From NCBI GenBank assembly GCA_937973585.1, contig CALJKN010000221.1, positions 1-55,340 of the forward strand: a stretch of 55,340 nucleotides of DNA, written 5' to 3'. Every line of letters begins with the position of its first letter. Position 1 is the stretch's first letter. The position numbers and the translations under genes were made by a program. This DNA comes from an uncultured Helicobacteraceae bacterium. GTDB taxonomy: Bacteria > Campylobacterota > Campylobacteria > Campylobacterales > UBA6016. Positions 7,767 to 14,949 of this stretch are shown piece after piece. The notes beneath the pieces were generated by a model, which was not told the origin of the DNA, searched no databases, and saw only the letters and a list, made by a program, of their open reading frames with translations.

Positions 7767-8171
7767 ATGAAAAAATGCCCACTATGCAATGGTAAAGTAA
7801 TTAAAAAGAATATACTAACGCCGTATACCTACAAAAACGCCACTATAACAATCAATCAACCGCAAGACTATTGTGAGGCTTGCCGTGAGGGCTTTTTGTC
7901 TCACGAAGATATACAAGCGACAAAGAGAGAACTTTCAGATTTCAAAAGAAAGCAAGATGGTTTATTAAGCTCTGATGAAATACGCAACATTAGAAAAAAA
8001 GCAGGTTTGACGCAAGAAAAGGCGGCAGAAATATTTGGCGGCGGAGTCAGGGCTTTTCATAAATATGAAACCGGAGAGGTTATACAGAGTAAACCTCTAG
8101 ATATTGTCCTAAAGCTTTTGAAGCAAGGTATTGTTGACTTGAATAAAATTGAGAATGTGGCCAGGGCTTAA
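7767..8171 (+). CDS. mqsA: MqsA-family antitoxin and autorepressor
   Basis: 134 residues. The N-terminal domain has the zinc ligands C4, C7, C36 and C39 (CPLC ... CEAC) and would bind and neutralise MqsR. The C-terminal half is an Xre-type helix-turn-helix (LSSDEIRNIRKKAGLTQEKAAEIFGGG-type pattern, residues about 70-125). The recognition helix reads GGGVRAFHKYETG where E. coli has GGGVNAFSRYEKG, so two DNA-contact positions differ (N97 to R, R101 to K, from memory). An AAGGAG site lies 8 bases before the ATG, much stronger than anything before the toxin, giving antitoxin excess. It ends about 160 bases before the right repeat. Confidence 0.93.
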   Translation: MKKCPLCNGKVIKKNILTPYTYKNATITINQPQDYCEACREGFLSHEDIQATKRELSDFKRKQDGLLSSDEIRNIRKKAGLTQEKAAEIFGGGVRAFHKYETGEVIQSKPLDIVLKLLKQGIVDLNKIENVARA

Positions 8172-8255
8172 CGATGTATGATTCGTAATCACTATGACAA
8201 ATTATATGTGCTATATGAATCATTAATATGGCGTGGTAGTTCTAGTTAAGGCGAC

Positions 8256-8281
8256 ATGGCTCAAAAATAGCCATAGTTTTT
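8256..8281 (+). terminator. Intrinsic terminator after mqsRA
   Basis: ATGGCT (8256-8261), loop CAAAAAT, AGCCAT (8269-8274), then AG and TTTTT (8277-8281). A six-pair stem with a T-tract about 85 bases after the antitoxin stop; it ends the element's transcript before ybgC. Confidence 0.6.
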
Positions 8282-8300
8282 GTTACGATTTTTGTTACGA
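8277..8300. repeat. Tandem 12-bp repeats TTTTTGTTACGA at right end of the element
   Basis: Two perfect adjacent copies, 8277-8288 and 8289-8300, about 30 bases before the right 39-bp repeat. The repeat core itself ends in TTTATTACGA, which resembles the unit. They mirror the direct repeats near the left end and could be recombinase arm-binding sites. Confidence 0.55.
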
Positions 8301-8331
8301 GGGCGATTCTAGCATCGGAGAAGCTCTATAA

Positions 8332-8370
8332 AATAAAGGGGTTTGTGATGCAAGTCAGGGTTTATTACGA
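8332..8370 (+). repeat. Right copy of 39-bp direct repeat (putative attR)
   Basis: Identical to 7014-7052. It provides the AAAGGGG ribosome-binding site and first seven codons of the intact ybgC, so the insertion left the protein sequence unchanged. Confidence 0.95.
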
Positions 8371-8722
8371 GGATACCGACATCGGTGGAGTGGTGTATTA
8401 TGCTAATTATCTTAAATTTTGCGAGAGAGCCAGAAGCGAGATGTTTTTTGAGAGAGGGGTGTCGCCTATCATCGAGGGTGGGGCGTTTGTTGTCAAAAGC
8501 CTAAAGGCCGAATACATAAAATCTGCCCGTTTCGGCGATATTTTGGATGTCGAGACAAAGCTATCGGAGTTAAAAGGGGCATCCGCCTTATTGTCCCAAA
8601 AAATATATAGAGACGGGGAGCCGCTTTTTGAGTGTGACGTAAAACTCGTTTTTCTAAAAGATGCAAAGCCGTCAAAAATTCCAAAAGCCGCTTTGGATAT
8701 ACTGACCCTTAACCGTTCTTAA
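8348..8722 (+). CDS. ybgC: YbgC/4-hydroxybenzoyl-CoA-type acyl-CoA thioesterase
   Basis: 124 residues. A single hot-dog fold domain that hydrolyses acyl-CoA (or acyl-ACP) thioesters in the cytoplasm. The family motif YYEDTDIGGVVYYANYLKF, with its catalytic Asp, is at the N-terminus, followed by ERARSEMF. ATG 8348 is chosen over GTG 8345 because AAAGGGG ends 6 bases before the ATG. The first seven codons and the ribosome-binding site lie inside the 39-bp repeat, so the gene was rebuilt by the insertion. It previously followed the sensor kinase by about 15 bases and has now been cut off from that operon by the island and two terminators. Physiological substrate unknown. Confidence 0.92.
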   Translation: MQVRVYYEDTDIGGVVYYANYLKFCERARSEMFFERGVSPIIEGGAFVVKSLKAEYIKSARFGDILDVETKLSELKGASALLSQKIYRDGEPLFECDVKLVFLKDAKPSKIPKAALDILTLNRS

Positions 8723-8730
8723 GCTATAAT
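8702..8730 (+). promoter_or_regulatory. Probable promoter of leuD-leuB
   Basis: CTGACC (8702-8707) and a perfect TATAAT (8725-8730) with a 17-base spacer, overlapping the end of ybgC and 45 bases before the leuD ATG. Confidence 0.5.
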
Positions 8731-8774
8731 TTATACATCATTAATCACAAGTAAATATTTATGGATATAACACA

Positions 8775-9281
8775 ATGAATAACACTTTGAGCGGAAAAGC
8801 TTTCGTATTTGGCGACAATATCGACACCGATTTGATTATTGCGGCCAGATACCTAAATACTTCAAACCCTACGGAGCTTGCAAAACACGTCATGGAGGAT
8901 GCAGATCCTGAATTTGTCAAAAAAATATCATCAGGCGACATCATCGTAGCCGGAGAGAATTTCGGTTGCGGCTCATCCAGAGAGCATGCCCCTGTTGCCA
9001 TCAAATATGCCGGGTTATCGGCAGTTATCGCAAAATCTTTTGCCAGAATTTTTTATCGAAATGCGTTTAATACCGGCCTTGTGATACTGGAAGTAAAAGA
9101 GGCCGACAAAATAGCGGAGGGGGATGAGCTGGAGATAGATCTGGCCGCCGGAACCGTCCGGAACCTGACAAAAAACGAGAGCTATCCGTTTAATGCGATC
9201 CCCCCCTTTATGATGGAGTTGCTTAGTGCGGGCGGACTGATGGAGTATGCAAAAGAAGAGGTAAAAAGGATGAGCGTATGA
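8775..9281 (+). CDS. leuD: 3-isopropylmalate dehydratase small subunit
   Basis: 168 residues, normal for the short LeuD type. With LeuC (not in this window) it isomerises 2- to 3-isopropylmalate in leucine synthesis. The swivel domain is recognised by GDNIDTDLIIAARYL and the substrate-loop motif GENFGCGSSREHAP, followed by IAKSFARIFYRNAFNTGL. It overlaps leuB by 4 bases (ATGA), so the two are translationally coupled. A TATAAT box upstream suggests its own promoter. The large subunit must be encoded elsewhere. Confidence 0.96.
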   Translation: MNNTLSGKAFVFGDNIDTDLIIAARYLNTSNPTELAKHVMEDADPEFVKKISSGDIIVAGENFGCGSSREHAPVAIKYAGLSAVIAKSFARIFYRNAFNTGLVILEVKEADKIAEGDELEIDLAAGTVRNLTKNESYPFNAIPPFMMELLSAGGLMEYAKEEVKRMSV

Positions 9282-10339
9282 AAAACTACAAAATAGCCCT
9301 AATAAAAGGGGACGGGATAGGCCCTGAGATTGTAGATGAGGCGGTCAAAGTCCTAAAAGCCCTAGGCTCCAAATACGGTGTTTTATTTGAGTTTTCAGAG
9401 TATCTGATGGGTGGGTGCGCCGTTGACGAGTGCGGTACACCGCTACCTGATGCTACGATAGAGGGGGCAAAAGCTTCCGATGCCGTTCTTTTCGGCGCTA
9501 TCGGAGGCTACAAATGGGATACTCTCCCTAGAGAGCTAAAACCAGAGACGGGGCTTCTTAAAATCAGAAAAGAGCTGGGTACGTATGCAAACCTCCGTCC
9601 TGCTGCCGTGTATGACGAATTACTGGAGGCTAGCCCGCTAAAACCAGAAATAGCAAAAGGGGTTGACCTTCTGATAGTAAGGGAGTTAACGGGCGGTATA
9701 TATTTTGGGGAGCCTAGAGGCAGGGACGAGAATAGAGGCTATAATACGATGGTATACACAAAGCCTGAAATCGAGAGAATTGCAAAAGTAGCGTTCGAGT
9801 CTGCCAGAAAAAGAAGAGGCAAGGTGACGAGCGTCGATAAGGCAAACGTCCTTGAGGTGTCACAGCTTTGGAGGGAGACGGTGACCGAAGTCGCCAAAAA
9901 CTATCCGGACGTGACACTGGAACACCTATATGTAGACAATGCGGCTATGCAACTTGTGACAAACCCAAAACAGTTTGACGTGGTTGTTACCGGAAATATA
10001 TTCGGCGATATACTATCGGACGAGGCAAGCGTTCTGACTGGCTCTATCGGATTACTGCCGAGCGCATCTTTGGGTGATAAGTACGCCATATACGAGCCGA
10101 TACACGGTTCCGCTCCGGATATTGCGGGACAGAATATAGCAAATCCTGTGGCTACTATTTTGAGCGCCTCTATGATGCTTAGATACTCACTAAATGAAAC
10201 TGAGTTGGCCGACAAGGTTGATGAAGCAGTCAAGACGGTTTTGAGAGAGGGTCTAAGGACAAAAGATACCGCCAGATTCGGTAGTGTTAGGACTCTAACC
10301 TGCTCCGAGATGGGCGACGAAATAGCGGCAAGGGTGTAA
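9278..10339 (+). CDS. leuB: 3-isopropylmalate dehydrogenase
   Basis: 353 residues. Oxidatively decarboxylates 3-isopropylmalate with NAD in leucine synthesis. The N-terminus has the family KGDGIGPEIVDEAVKVL; RELTGGIYFGEPRG, the active-site Lys/Asp region DKANVLEVSQLWRE and the nucleotide motif IYEPIHGSAPDIAGQNIANP are all present, so the enzyme looks complete. It is coupled to leuD by a 4-base overlap and is followed after one base by a small TPR-like gene. Confidence 0.97.
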   Translation: MKNYKIALIKGDGIGPEIVDEAVKVLKALGSKYGVLFEFSEYLMGGCAVDECGTPLPDATIEGAKASDAVLFGAIGGYKWDTLPRELKPETGLLKIRKELGTYANLRPAAVYDELLEASPLKPEIAKGVDLLIVRELTGGIYFGEPRGRDENRGYNTMVYTKPEIERIAKVAFESARKRRGKVTSVDKANVLEVSQLWRETVTEVAKNYPDVTLEHLYVDNAAMQLVTNPKQFDVVVTGNIFGDILSDEASVLTGSIGLLPSASLGDKYAIYEPIHGSAPDIAGQNIANPVATILSASMMLRYSLNETELADKVDEAVKTVLREGLRTKDTARFGSVRTLTCSEMGDEIAARV

Positions 10340-10340
10340 A

Positions 10341-10598
10341 ATGCTAGGCCTAAAGACTCTAACCTTAGCTTCGATATATGAATTTCAGGGGCACAAAGAG
10401 GATGCACTCAAAATCTACAAAGAGATTTTGATGAAAGACCCTAGCAACAAAGAGGCTATAGCGGCGATCAGAAGGCTATCAGGAATACACAAAAAATACA
10501 GCGGCGTAAATACCCAGATGAGGGATTTTTTTGTCGATATGCAAAGCGACATAGAGTTTAAAGAGCTTGAAAGGTGGTTGGTTAGACTATGGAACTAA
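10341..10598 (+). CDS. Small TPR-like protein
   Basis: 85 residues. The sequence LTLASIYEFQGHKEDALKIYKEILMKDPSNKEA is one good tetratricopeptide repeat (residues about 7-39); the rest is charged and helical. No signal peptide. It starts one base after the leuB stop and overlaps the next gene by 10 bases, so it is in the leuDB transcript. It occupies the position of Cj0787 in C. jejuni as I remember it. Probably a protein-interaction module; no specific function can be given. Confidence 0.75.
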   Translation: MLGLKTLTLASIYEFQGHKEDALKIYKEILMKDPSNKEAIAAIRRLSGIHKKYSGVNTQMRDFFVDMQSDIEFKELERWLVRLWN

Positions 10599-10924
10599 AA
10601 GATGCCGTACTCTCCACATTGGCGGAGATAGAAGAGAATTTTGCCGGAGATAATAGACGTGAGGATATTAGACATCTGATGAGCGGCGAGGCTATGGCCG
10701 CTTATGAGGATTTTAGAGACAATGACTCTCGGGAGCCTACGTTGGAGAGGTTTTTGGTAAACCTCAGAGAGAGGGTACTTGTGTTGTTTGAGGGGTTGCT
10801 AACCATAGAACAAGACAACAAAAACGATATGTTGCTTTTGGAAAAAAAGCTAGACCTTATCATAAACTTTATGGAATATCTACTTTCCAGCATTGACGAA
10901 AAACTGGACAAATCACAGGAGTAA
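10589..10924 (+). CDS. Hypothetical protein in the ciaD position
   Basis: 111 residues, acidic and helical, with no signal peptide or membrane segment. In C. jejuni the gene before cca is ciaD (Cj0788), encoding a secreted invasion effector; this protein has the same position and a similar coiled, charged character (LLTIEQDNKNDMLLLEKKLDLIINF), but it is shorter than CiaD and I cannot confirm homology by eye. If related, it would suggest that the family has an ancestral housekeeping role, because this genome looks non-pathogenic. Its TAA stop is in the same frame as cca, which follows directly without a start codon. Confidence 0.7.
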   Translation: MELKDAVLSTLAEIEENFAGDNRREDIRHLMSGEAMAAYEDFRDNDSREPTLERFLVNLRERVLVLFEGLLTIEQDNKNDMLLLEKKLDLIINFMEYLLSSIDEKLDKSQE

Positions 10925-10927
10925 CCT

Positions 10928-12061
10928 GTTTTTCCATTTTTAGACAACGACTCAAACGAGACGTTAAAAAAACTCCTTCGCTTACTACAAGATACTGCTG
11001 CCGTCCCCTTTTTTGCCGGAGGGACGGCTAGGGATATACTCCTTAAAAAAACACCGAAAGATATAGATATTGAGATTCACGGATTAACCCCACAAAAGTT
11101 TGAAGAACTTATGGGCTTTTTTGGGGCAGACGGAGTCGGAAAGAGCTTTTTTGTCTACAGATACAAAAACTTCGATATATCGCTACCCAGAGTTGAGAGA
11201 AAGACGGGTTACGGACACACCGGATTTAGTGCCGAGGTGACCGATGACATGAAAGAGGCGTGCAGGAGAAGGGATTTTACTATCAATTCCATTTTAATCC
11301 GTGTTACTGATTTGGAGGTTTTTGATTTTTTTAACGGCGTCGAGGATTTGAGGCAAAAAACAATTAGAATGACCGATCAAAATAGCTTTGGGGATGACAG
11401 TCTAAGGGTTTTGCGTGGGATGCAGTTTGCGGCAAGATTTGGTTTTAGGATAGACAAAAAAACGGTCGATATATGCCTTCGGATACCGCTTGACGATATA
11501 TCGAAATCTAGGATATTTGCAGAGTTTGAAAAGATGTTTAGCGGAGATTATCCGTGGATTGGGCTTTATTATTTTTTTAAACTAGGTATCGCCGAAAAAA
11601 TATTCTGCTTCCGGATCGCTTTTATCCAATTTTTGGGACTATGCAAAGAGCTTAGGTGCGCTTACGCATTTTTTGGCTCAAAAAAAGGGTTATTATTGTT
11701 TATTTTGCTCTCGAGCCGTTTTGTCAAAAAAGAACATTTTTTGGATAAAATTTCCGCCCCGAAAGAGTATCGAAAGATTATAGCCGCTAACACCGAAATT
11801 CCAAAAAAAATATCGGAGCGTTTTTTGGCCGGAATCGCTGTTCGTACGCCTGTATCCGAGTGGCTAGGTTCCTACAAAAAAGGGGTGGCCGATGGCTCAA
11901 AAAAGCTCCATTTGTATGACGGTGTATTTGTCTGCGAGACAACGTATGAGACGGTAATAAAAGAGGGTTTTGTGTCGGGTGCCATAGGGTCTGAGTATAG
12001 ACGCAGACGGGCAGAGGAGATACGAAAAAAATATTCAAAGAGGATTGTATGCATAAAATAG
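10928..12061 (+). CDS. cca: tRNA nucleotidyltransferase/poly(A) polymerase family protein (CCA-adding), start codon not recognisable
   Basis: The frame opens at 10925, directly after the TAA of the previous gene, and encodes about 378 residues. It has the nucleotidyltransferase motifs FFAGGTARDIL and DIDIEIHG (catalytic Asp pair), then YGHTGFSAEVTDDMKEACRRRDFTINS and DDSLRVLRGMQFAARFGF. The first ATG is at 11111, after the catalytic motifs, so translation from there would be dead. No ATG, GTG or TTG exists in frame before the motifs. An AGGAG lies at 10917-10921, 6 bases before GTT 10928, which I use as a nominal start. Either a rare start codon, coupling to the upstream stop, or a sequence error is involved. 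Adds or repairs the tRNA CCA end. Overlaps purU by 13 bases. Confidence 0.8.
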   Translation, partial: VFPFLDNDSNETLKKLLRLLQDTAAVPFFAGGTARDILLKKTPKDIDIEIHGLTPQKFEELMGFFGADGVGKSFFVYRYKNFDISLPRVERKTGYGHTGFSAEVTDDMKEACRRRDFTINSILIRVTDLEVFDFFNGVEDLRQKTIRMTDQNSFGDDSLRVLRGMQFAARFGFRIDKKTVDICLRIPLDDISKSRIFAEFEKMFSGDYPWIGLYYFFKLGIAEKIFCFRIAFIQFLGLCKELRCAYAFFGSKKGLLLFILLSSRFVKKEHFLDKISAPKEYRKIIAANTEIPKKISERFLAGIAVRTPVSEWLGSYKKGVADGSKKLHLYDGVFVCETTYETVIKEGFVSGAIGSEYRRRRAEEIRKKYSKRIVCIK

Positions 12062-12882
12062 TTTTGATAGATTGCGAAGACAGCACGGGCTTGATATACA
12101 AAATAAGCAAAATATTTTTTGAAAACTCACTAAACGTAGAAAAAAACGATGAGTTTGTAGAAAAAGAGAAAAATAGATTTTTTATGAGGACCGAAATTAG
12201 CGGAGAGGCCGATTTCGAGCTTGTGGAGAAACTATTGAGGCGTGACCTGCCTAAAGATGCAAACCTCAGGATAATCGAAAAAGAGCGGAAAAAAAACGTT
12301 TTATTGTTTGCAACAAAAGAGTCTCACTGTCTTGGCGACATATTAATTAGATATCATAGCGGCGAGATGGATGCAAACATATTGGGGGTGGTTGCAAACC
12401 ATGATACGCTGAAGTCTTTGGTTGAGAAGTTCGAGCTTCCGTTTTATCTGATCTCTGCCGACGGGCTAAGCAGGGAAGAGCATGAGGCAAAAGTGATAGA
12501 GCTTACCGAGAGCCTCTCTCCGGATTTGTTAGTGCTTGCAAAATATATGAGGATTCTGACCCCCGAATTTGTCTCACGGTTTGAGGGTAAAATAATCAAT
12601 ATCCACCACTCGTTTCTCCCTGCTTTTATAGGTGCTAATCCTTATAAGCAAGCTTACGAGAGAGGGGTAAAGATTATAGGGGCTACGGCACATTTTGTGA
12701 ATAACAATCTGGATGAGGGTCCTATCATTGCCCAGGACATCGTAAAGGTGGATCATAGCTACGGATGGGAGGAGATGAGAAATCTGGGTCGAGACATCGA
12801 AAAGGTGGTTTTGGCAAAGGCTATCGGGCTTGCGTTGGAGGATAAAATATTTGTTTACGACAATAAGACCGTGATATTTTGA
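12049..12882 (+). CDS. purU: Formyltetrahydrofolate deformylase
   Basis: 277 residues, the usual length. Hydrolyses 10-formyl-THF to formate and THF, balancing the folate one-carbon pool and feeding formate to PurT where present. Residues 1-80 are an ACT-type regulatory domain (KIVLIDCEDSTGLIYKISKI); the rest is the formyltransferase-fold domain with NIHHSFLPAFIGANPYKQA, the catalytic His/Asp region GATAHFVNNNLDEGPIIAQD and the final VDH-containing motif. It overlaps the end of cca by 13 bases. The order cca-purU matches Campylobacter. Confidence 0.95.
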   Translation: MHKIVLIDCEDSTGLIYKISKIFFENSLNVEKNDEFVEKEKNRFFMRTEISGEADFELVEKLLRRDLPKDANLRIIEKERKKNVLLFATKESHCLGDILIRYHSGEMDANILGVVANHDTLKSLVEKFELPFYLISADGLSREEHEAKVIELTESLSPDLLVLAKYMRILTPEFVSRFEGKIINIHHSFLPAFIGANPYKQAYERGVKIIGATAHFVNNNLDEGPIIAQDIVKVDHSYGWEEMRNLGRDIEKVVLAKAIGLALEDKIFVYDNKTVIF

Positions 12883-12975
12883 TCTATATACACCTGAGCT
12901 ATCGCCTCTATAATTAATGGCGCTTAGGCTAAAATTAATGCAAACTAAATCAATAAAATAGGGAAACAACCAATA

Positions 12976-13896
12976 ATGAACACCGCTGATTTTATCTGGA
13001 TGGATGGAGAATTTGTCGCATGGGAAGATGCAAAGGTTCACGTCCTGTCGCACTCTCTTCACTACGGTAACGCCGCAATAGAGGGGACAAAAGCCTACAA
13101 AACAGACAAAGGGTATGCAATATTCAAACTAAGAGAGCACACCCAAAGGTTACTAAACTCATCGAAAATGACATTGATGAATGTCCCTTTTACGCTCGAA
13201 GAGCTAGAGGCGGCACAGGTGGAGCTGATCAAGAAAAACGGCTTCAAAGGCGACAGTGTATACCTAAGGCCACTTGTTTATCTGGGTTACGGTGTTATGG
13301 GGCTTTATCATGCAAACGCTCCGGTAAAAGTATCCATATCTGCTTGGGAGTGGGGCGCATACTTGGGTGAAGAGGGACTTAGAAACGGTATTAGGCTAAA
13401 AATATCGTCCTTTACCAGAAGCTCCAACAAATCGACTATGGGTAAAGCGAAAGCAAGTGCGAACTATCTGAATTCACAAATGGCCAAATACGAGGCGGTA
13501 GAGTGCGGTTATGACGAAGCGCTACTCCTAGATGATGAGGGATATGTTGCCGAGGCTAGCGGGGCATGCTTTTTTATTGTTAGAGACGGCAAGCTGATAT
13601 CACCGCCAAACGATAACTCACTAGAGTCTATTACTCAGGCAACCGTCATAGAGATTGCAAAAAATATGGGTATCGAAGTTGTTAGACGTAGAATTACCAG
13701 AGAAGAGATATATATAGCCGACGAGGCGTTTTTGACCGGAACGGCTGCCGAGATAACCCCTATCAGGGAAGTCGATGCAAGAGTTGTCGGAATCGGCAGA
13801 ATGGGGTCTATGACGGAGAAGATTCAGAAAAAATATTTTGATATAGTAAACGGCAAGGATGCCGATTACGAAAAACACCTAACATACATAAACTAA
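12976..13896 (+). CDS. ilvE: Branched-chain amino-acid aminotransferase
   Basis: 306 residues, a class-IV PLP aminotransferase carrying out the last step of Val/Ile/Leu synthesis. Seen: VHVLSHSLHYGNAAIEGTKAY near the N-terminus, the PLP-lysine segment MGKAKASANYLNSQMAK, DEALLLDDEGYVAEASGACFF and EAFLTGTAAEITPI. Start at ATG 12976 follows AGGGAAAC. A TATAAT sits at 12909-12914, so the gene may have its own promoter in the 93-base gap after purU. It fits with leuD-leuB nearby. Confidence 0.96.
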   Translation: MNTADFIWMDGEFVAWEDAKVHVLSHSLHYGNAAIEGTKAYKTDKGYAIFKLREHTQRLLNSSKMTLMNVPFTLEELEAAQVELIKKNGFKGDSVYLRPLVYLGYGVMGLYHANAPVKVSISAWEWGAYLGEEGLRNGIRLKISSFTRSSNKSTMGKAKASANYLNSQMAKYEAVECGYDEALLLDDEGYVAEASGACFFIVRDGKLISPPNDNSLESITQATVIEIAKNMGIEVVRRRITREEIYIADEAFLTGTAAEITPIREVDARVVGIGRMGSMTEKIQKKYFDIVNGKDADYEKHLTYIN

Positions 13897-13905
13897 GGGA
13901 TATCC

Positions 13906-14949
13906 ATGGCAGTCGATATGAACGACTATTTCAACAAAAAAAACGGTGGTGATAAAAAACCAAGCGGCGAATTTGTCCCCCCTAAAATGCCGGATTTCCT
14001 ATCGGGCGGCAAAATGAATTTTGTTTATATGGCAATCGGGGTAATACTCGTTTTAGCCCTCTTTAGACCGTTTGTCATAATTAATTCCGGCGAGACGGGT
14101 ATACTCGTAACGCTAGGAAAATACGAAAAACAGCCGATGTATCCCGGTTTTCACCTATTTATGCCTCTGCTTCAAAAAGTAATCGTTGTTGACTCAAAAG
14201 TCAGAATCATCAATTACACCGTAGAAGATGCGGCAGGGGCGGTGGACAAGAGAGGGGTTGCCAAAATGGCACCTATTCAGGTTTTGGATTCAAGGGGTCT
14301 TCCGGTCGAGGTTGAGCTAACTATTCAGTACAGCCTGGCACCTGAAAAAGCGGCAGATGCCATAGCGACTCTGGGTCTTAACTGGGAAGAGAAAACCATA
14401 CATCCGAATATCAGGGATGTCGTCCGTTCGGTTATAGGAAATTTTAAAGCCGAAGAATTGCCGACAAAGAGAGATGAGATAGCGGCTCATATAACCCAAA
14501 ATATGCAAAAAGCTATCGAAAAGATAAAGAATCAACCGATAACAGTAAACTCTATTCAGCTAAGAAATATAACTCTTCCGGAGAAAGTCAAAGAGCAGAT
14601 AGAGAGAGTTCAGATAGCGAATCAAGAGGCTGAGAGGACAAAATACGAAGTTGAAAGGGCAAAACAGGAGGCTCAAAAAGCGGCAGAGATTGCAAAAGGT
14701 AATGCCGAGGCAAAAATAATAGAGGCTAAAGGGCAAGCCGAAGCAAACGAGCTGATAGGCAAATCGCTTACAAACAATCTTGTAAAAATCAAACAAATTG
14801 AAGCTCAGGCAAAATTTAATGAAGCTCTCAAAGAAAATAAAGATGCAAAAGTATTCCTGACACCTAACGGGGCTATGCCGTCTGTCTGGATGGATATGAA
14901 AGACAAAGAGAAAGAACCGGCAAAACAATCAGCGGCGGTAGGCAAGTGA
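13906..14949 (+). CDS. Prohibitin/SPFH (band 7) family membrane protein
   Basis: 347 residues. A short cytoplasmic N-terminus, one transmembrane helix (about 38-58, FVYMAIGVILVLALFRPFVI), then an SPFH domain beginning NSGETGILVTLGKYEKQPMYPGFHLFMPL, and a long alanine/glutamate-rich coiled coil (about 225-290, EVERAKQEAQKAAEIAKGN). Prohibitin-like proteins form large membrane rings and often modulate the FtsH protease. The stop overlaps the GTG start of hisIE, and ilvE ends 9 bases upstream, so it lies inside an amino-acid gene operon without an obvious functional link, as I recall for Campylobacter. Confidence 0.9.
   Translation: MAVDMNDYFNKKNGGDKKPSGEFVPPKMPDFLSGGKMNFVYMAIGVILVLALFRPFVIINSGETGILVTLGKYEKQPMYPGFHLFMPLLQKVIVVDSKVRIINYTVEDAAGAVDKRGVAKMAPIQVLDSRGLPVEVELTIQYSLAPEKAADAIATLGLNWEEKTIHPNIRDVVRSVIGNFKAEELPTKRDEIAAHITQNMQKAIEKIKNQPITVNSIQLRNITLPEKVKEQIERVQIANQEAERTKYEVERAKQEAQKAAEIAKGNAEAKIIEAKGQAEANELIGKSLTNNLVKIKQIEAQAKFNEALKENKDAKVFLTPNGAMPSVWMDMKDKEKEPAKQSAAVGK

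Larger units (their letters stand above)
7014..8370. mobile_element. Small integrated element (MqsRA island) bounded by 39-bp direct repeats
   Basis: A 1,318-bp insertion separates the sensor-kinase gene from ybgC. Both ends carry an identical 39-bp sequence (7014-7052 and 8332-8370) that covers the ribosome-binding site and first codons of ybgC. The left copy runs into foreign sequence after seven ybgC codons; the right copy continues into the intact ybgC. This is the geometry of attL/attR made by site-specific integration into the 5' end of a gene that is restored. The cargo is a toxin-antitoxin pair; short direct repeats near both ends could be recombinase arm sites. No integrase or transposase is encoded, so it may have been mobilised in trans or be a deletion remnant. 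A simple segmental duplication is the alternative. Confidence 0.65.

Noticed and set aside
7014..8370. Insertion sequence or transposon as explanation of the direct repeats
   Set aside because: No transposase and no terminal inverted repeats at the repeat edges, and 39 bases is too long for a normal target-site duplication.
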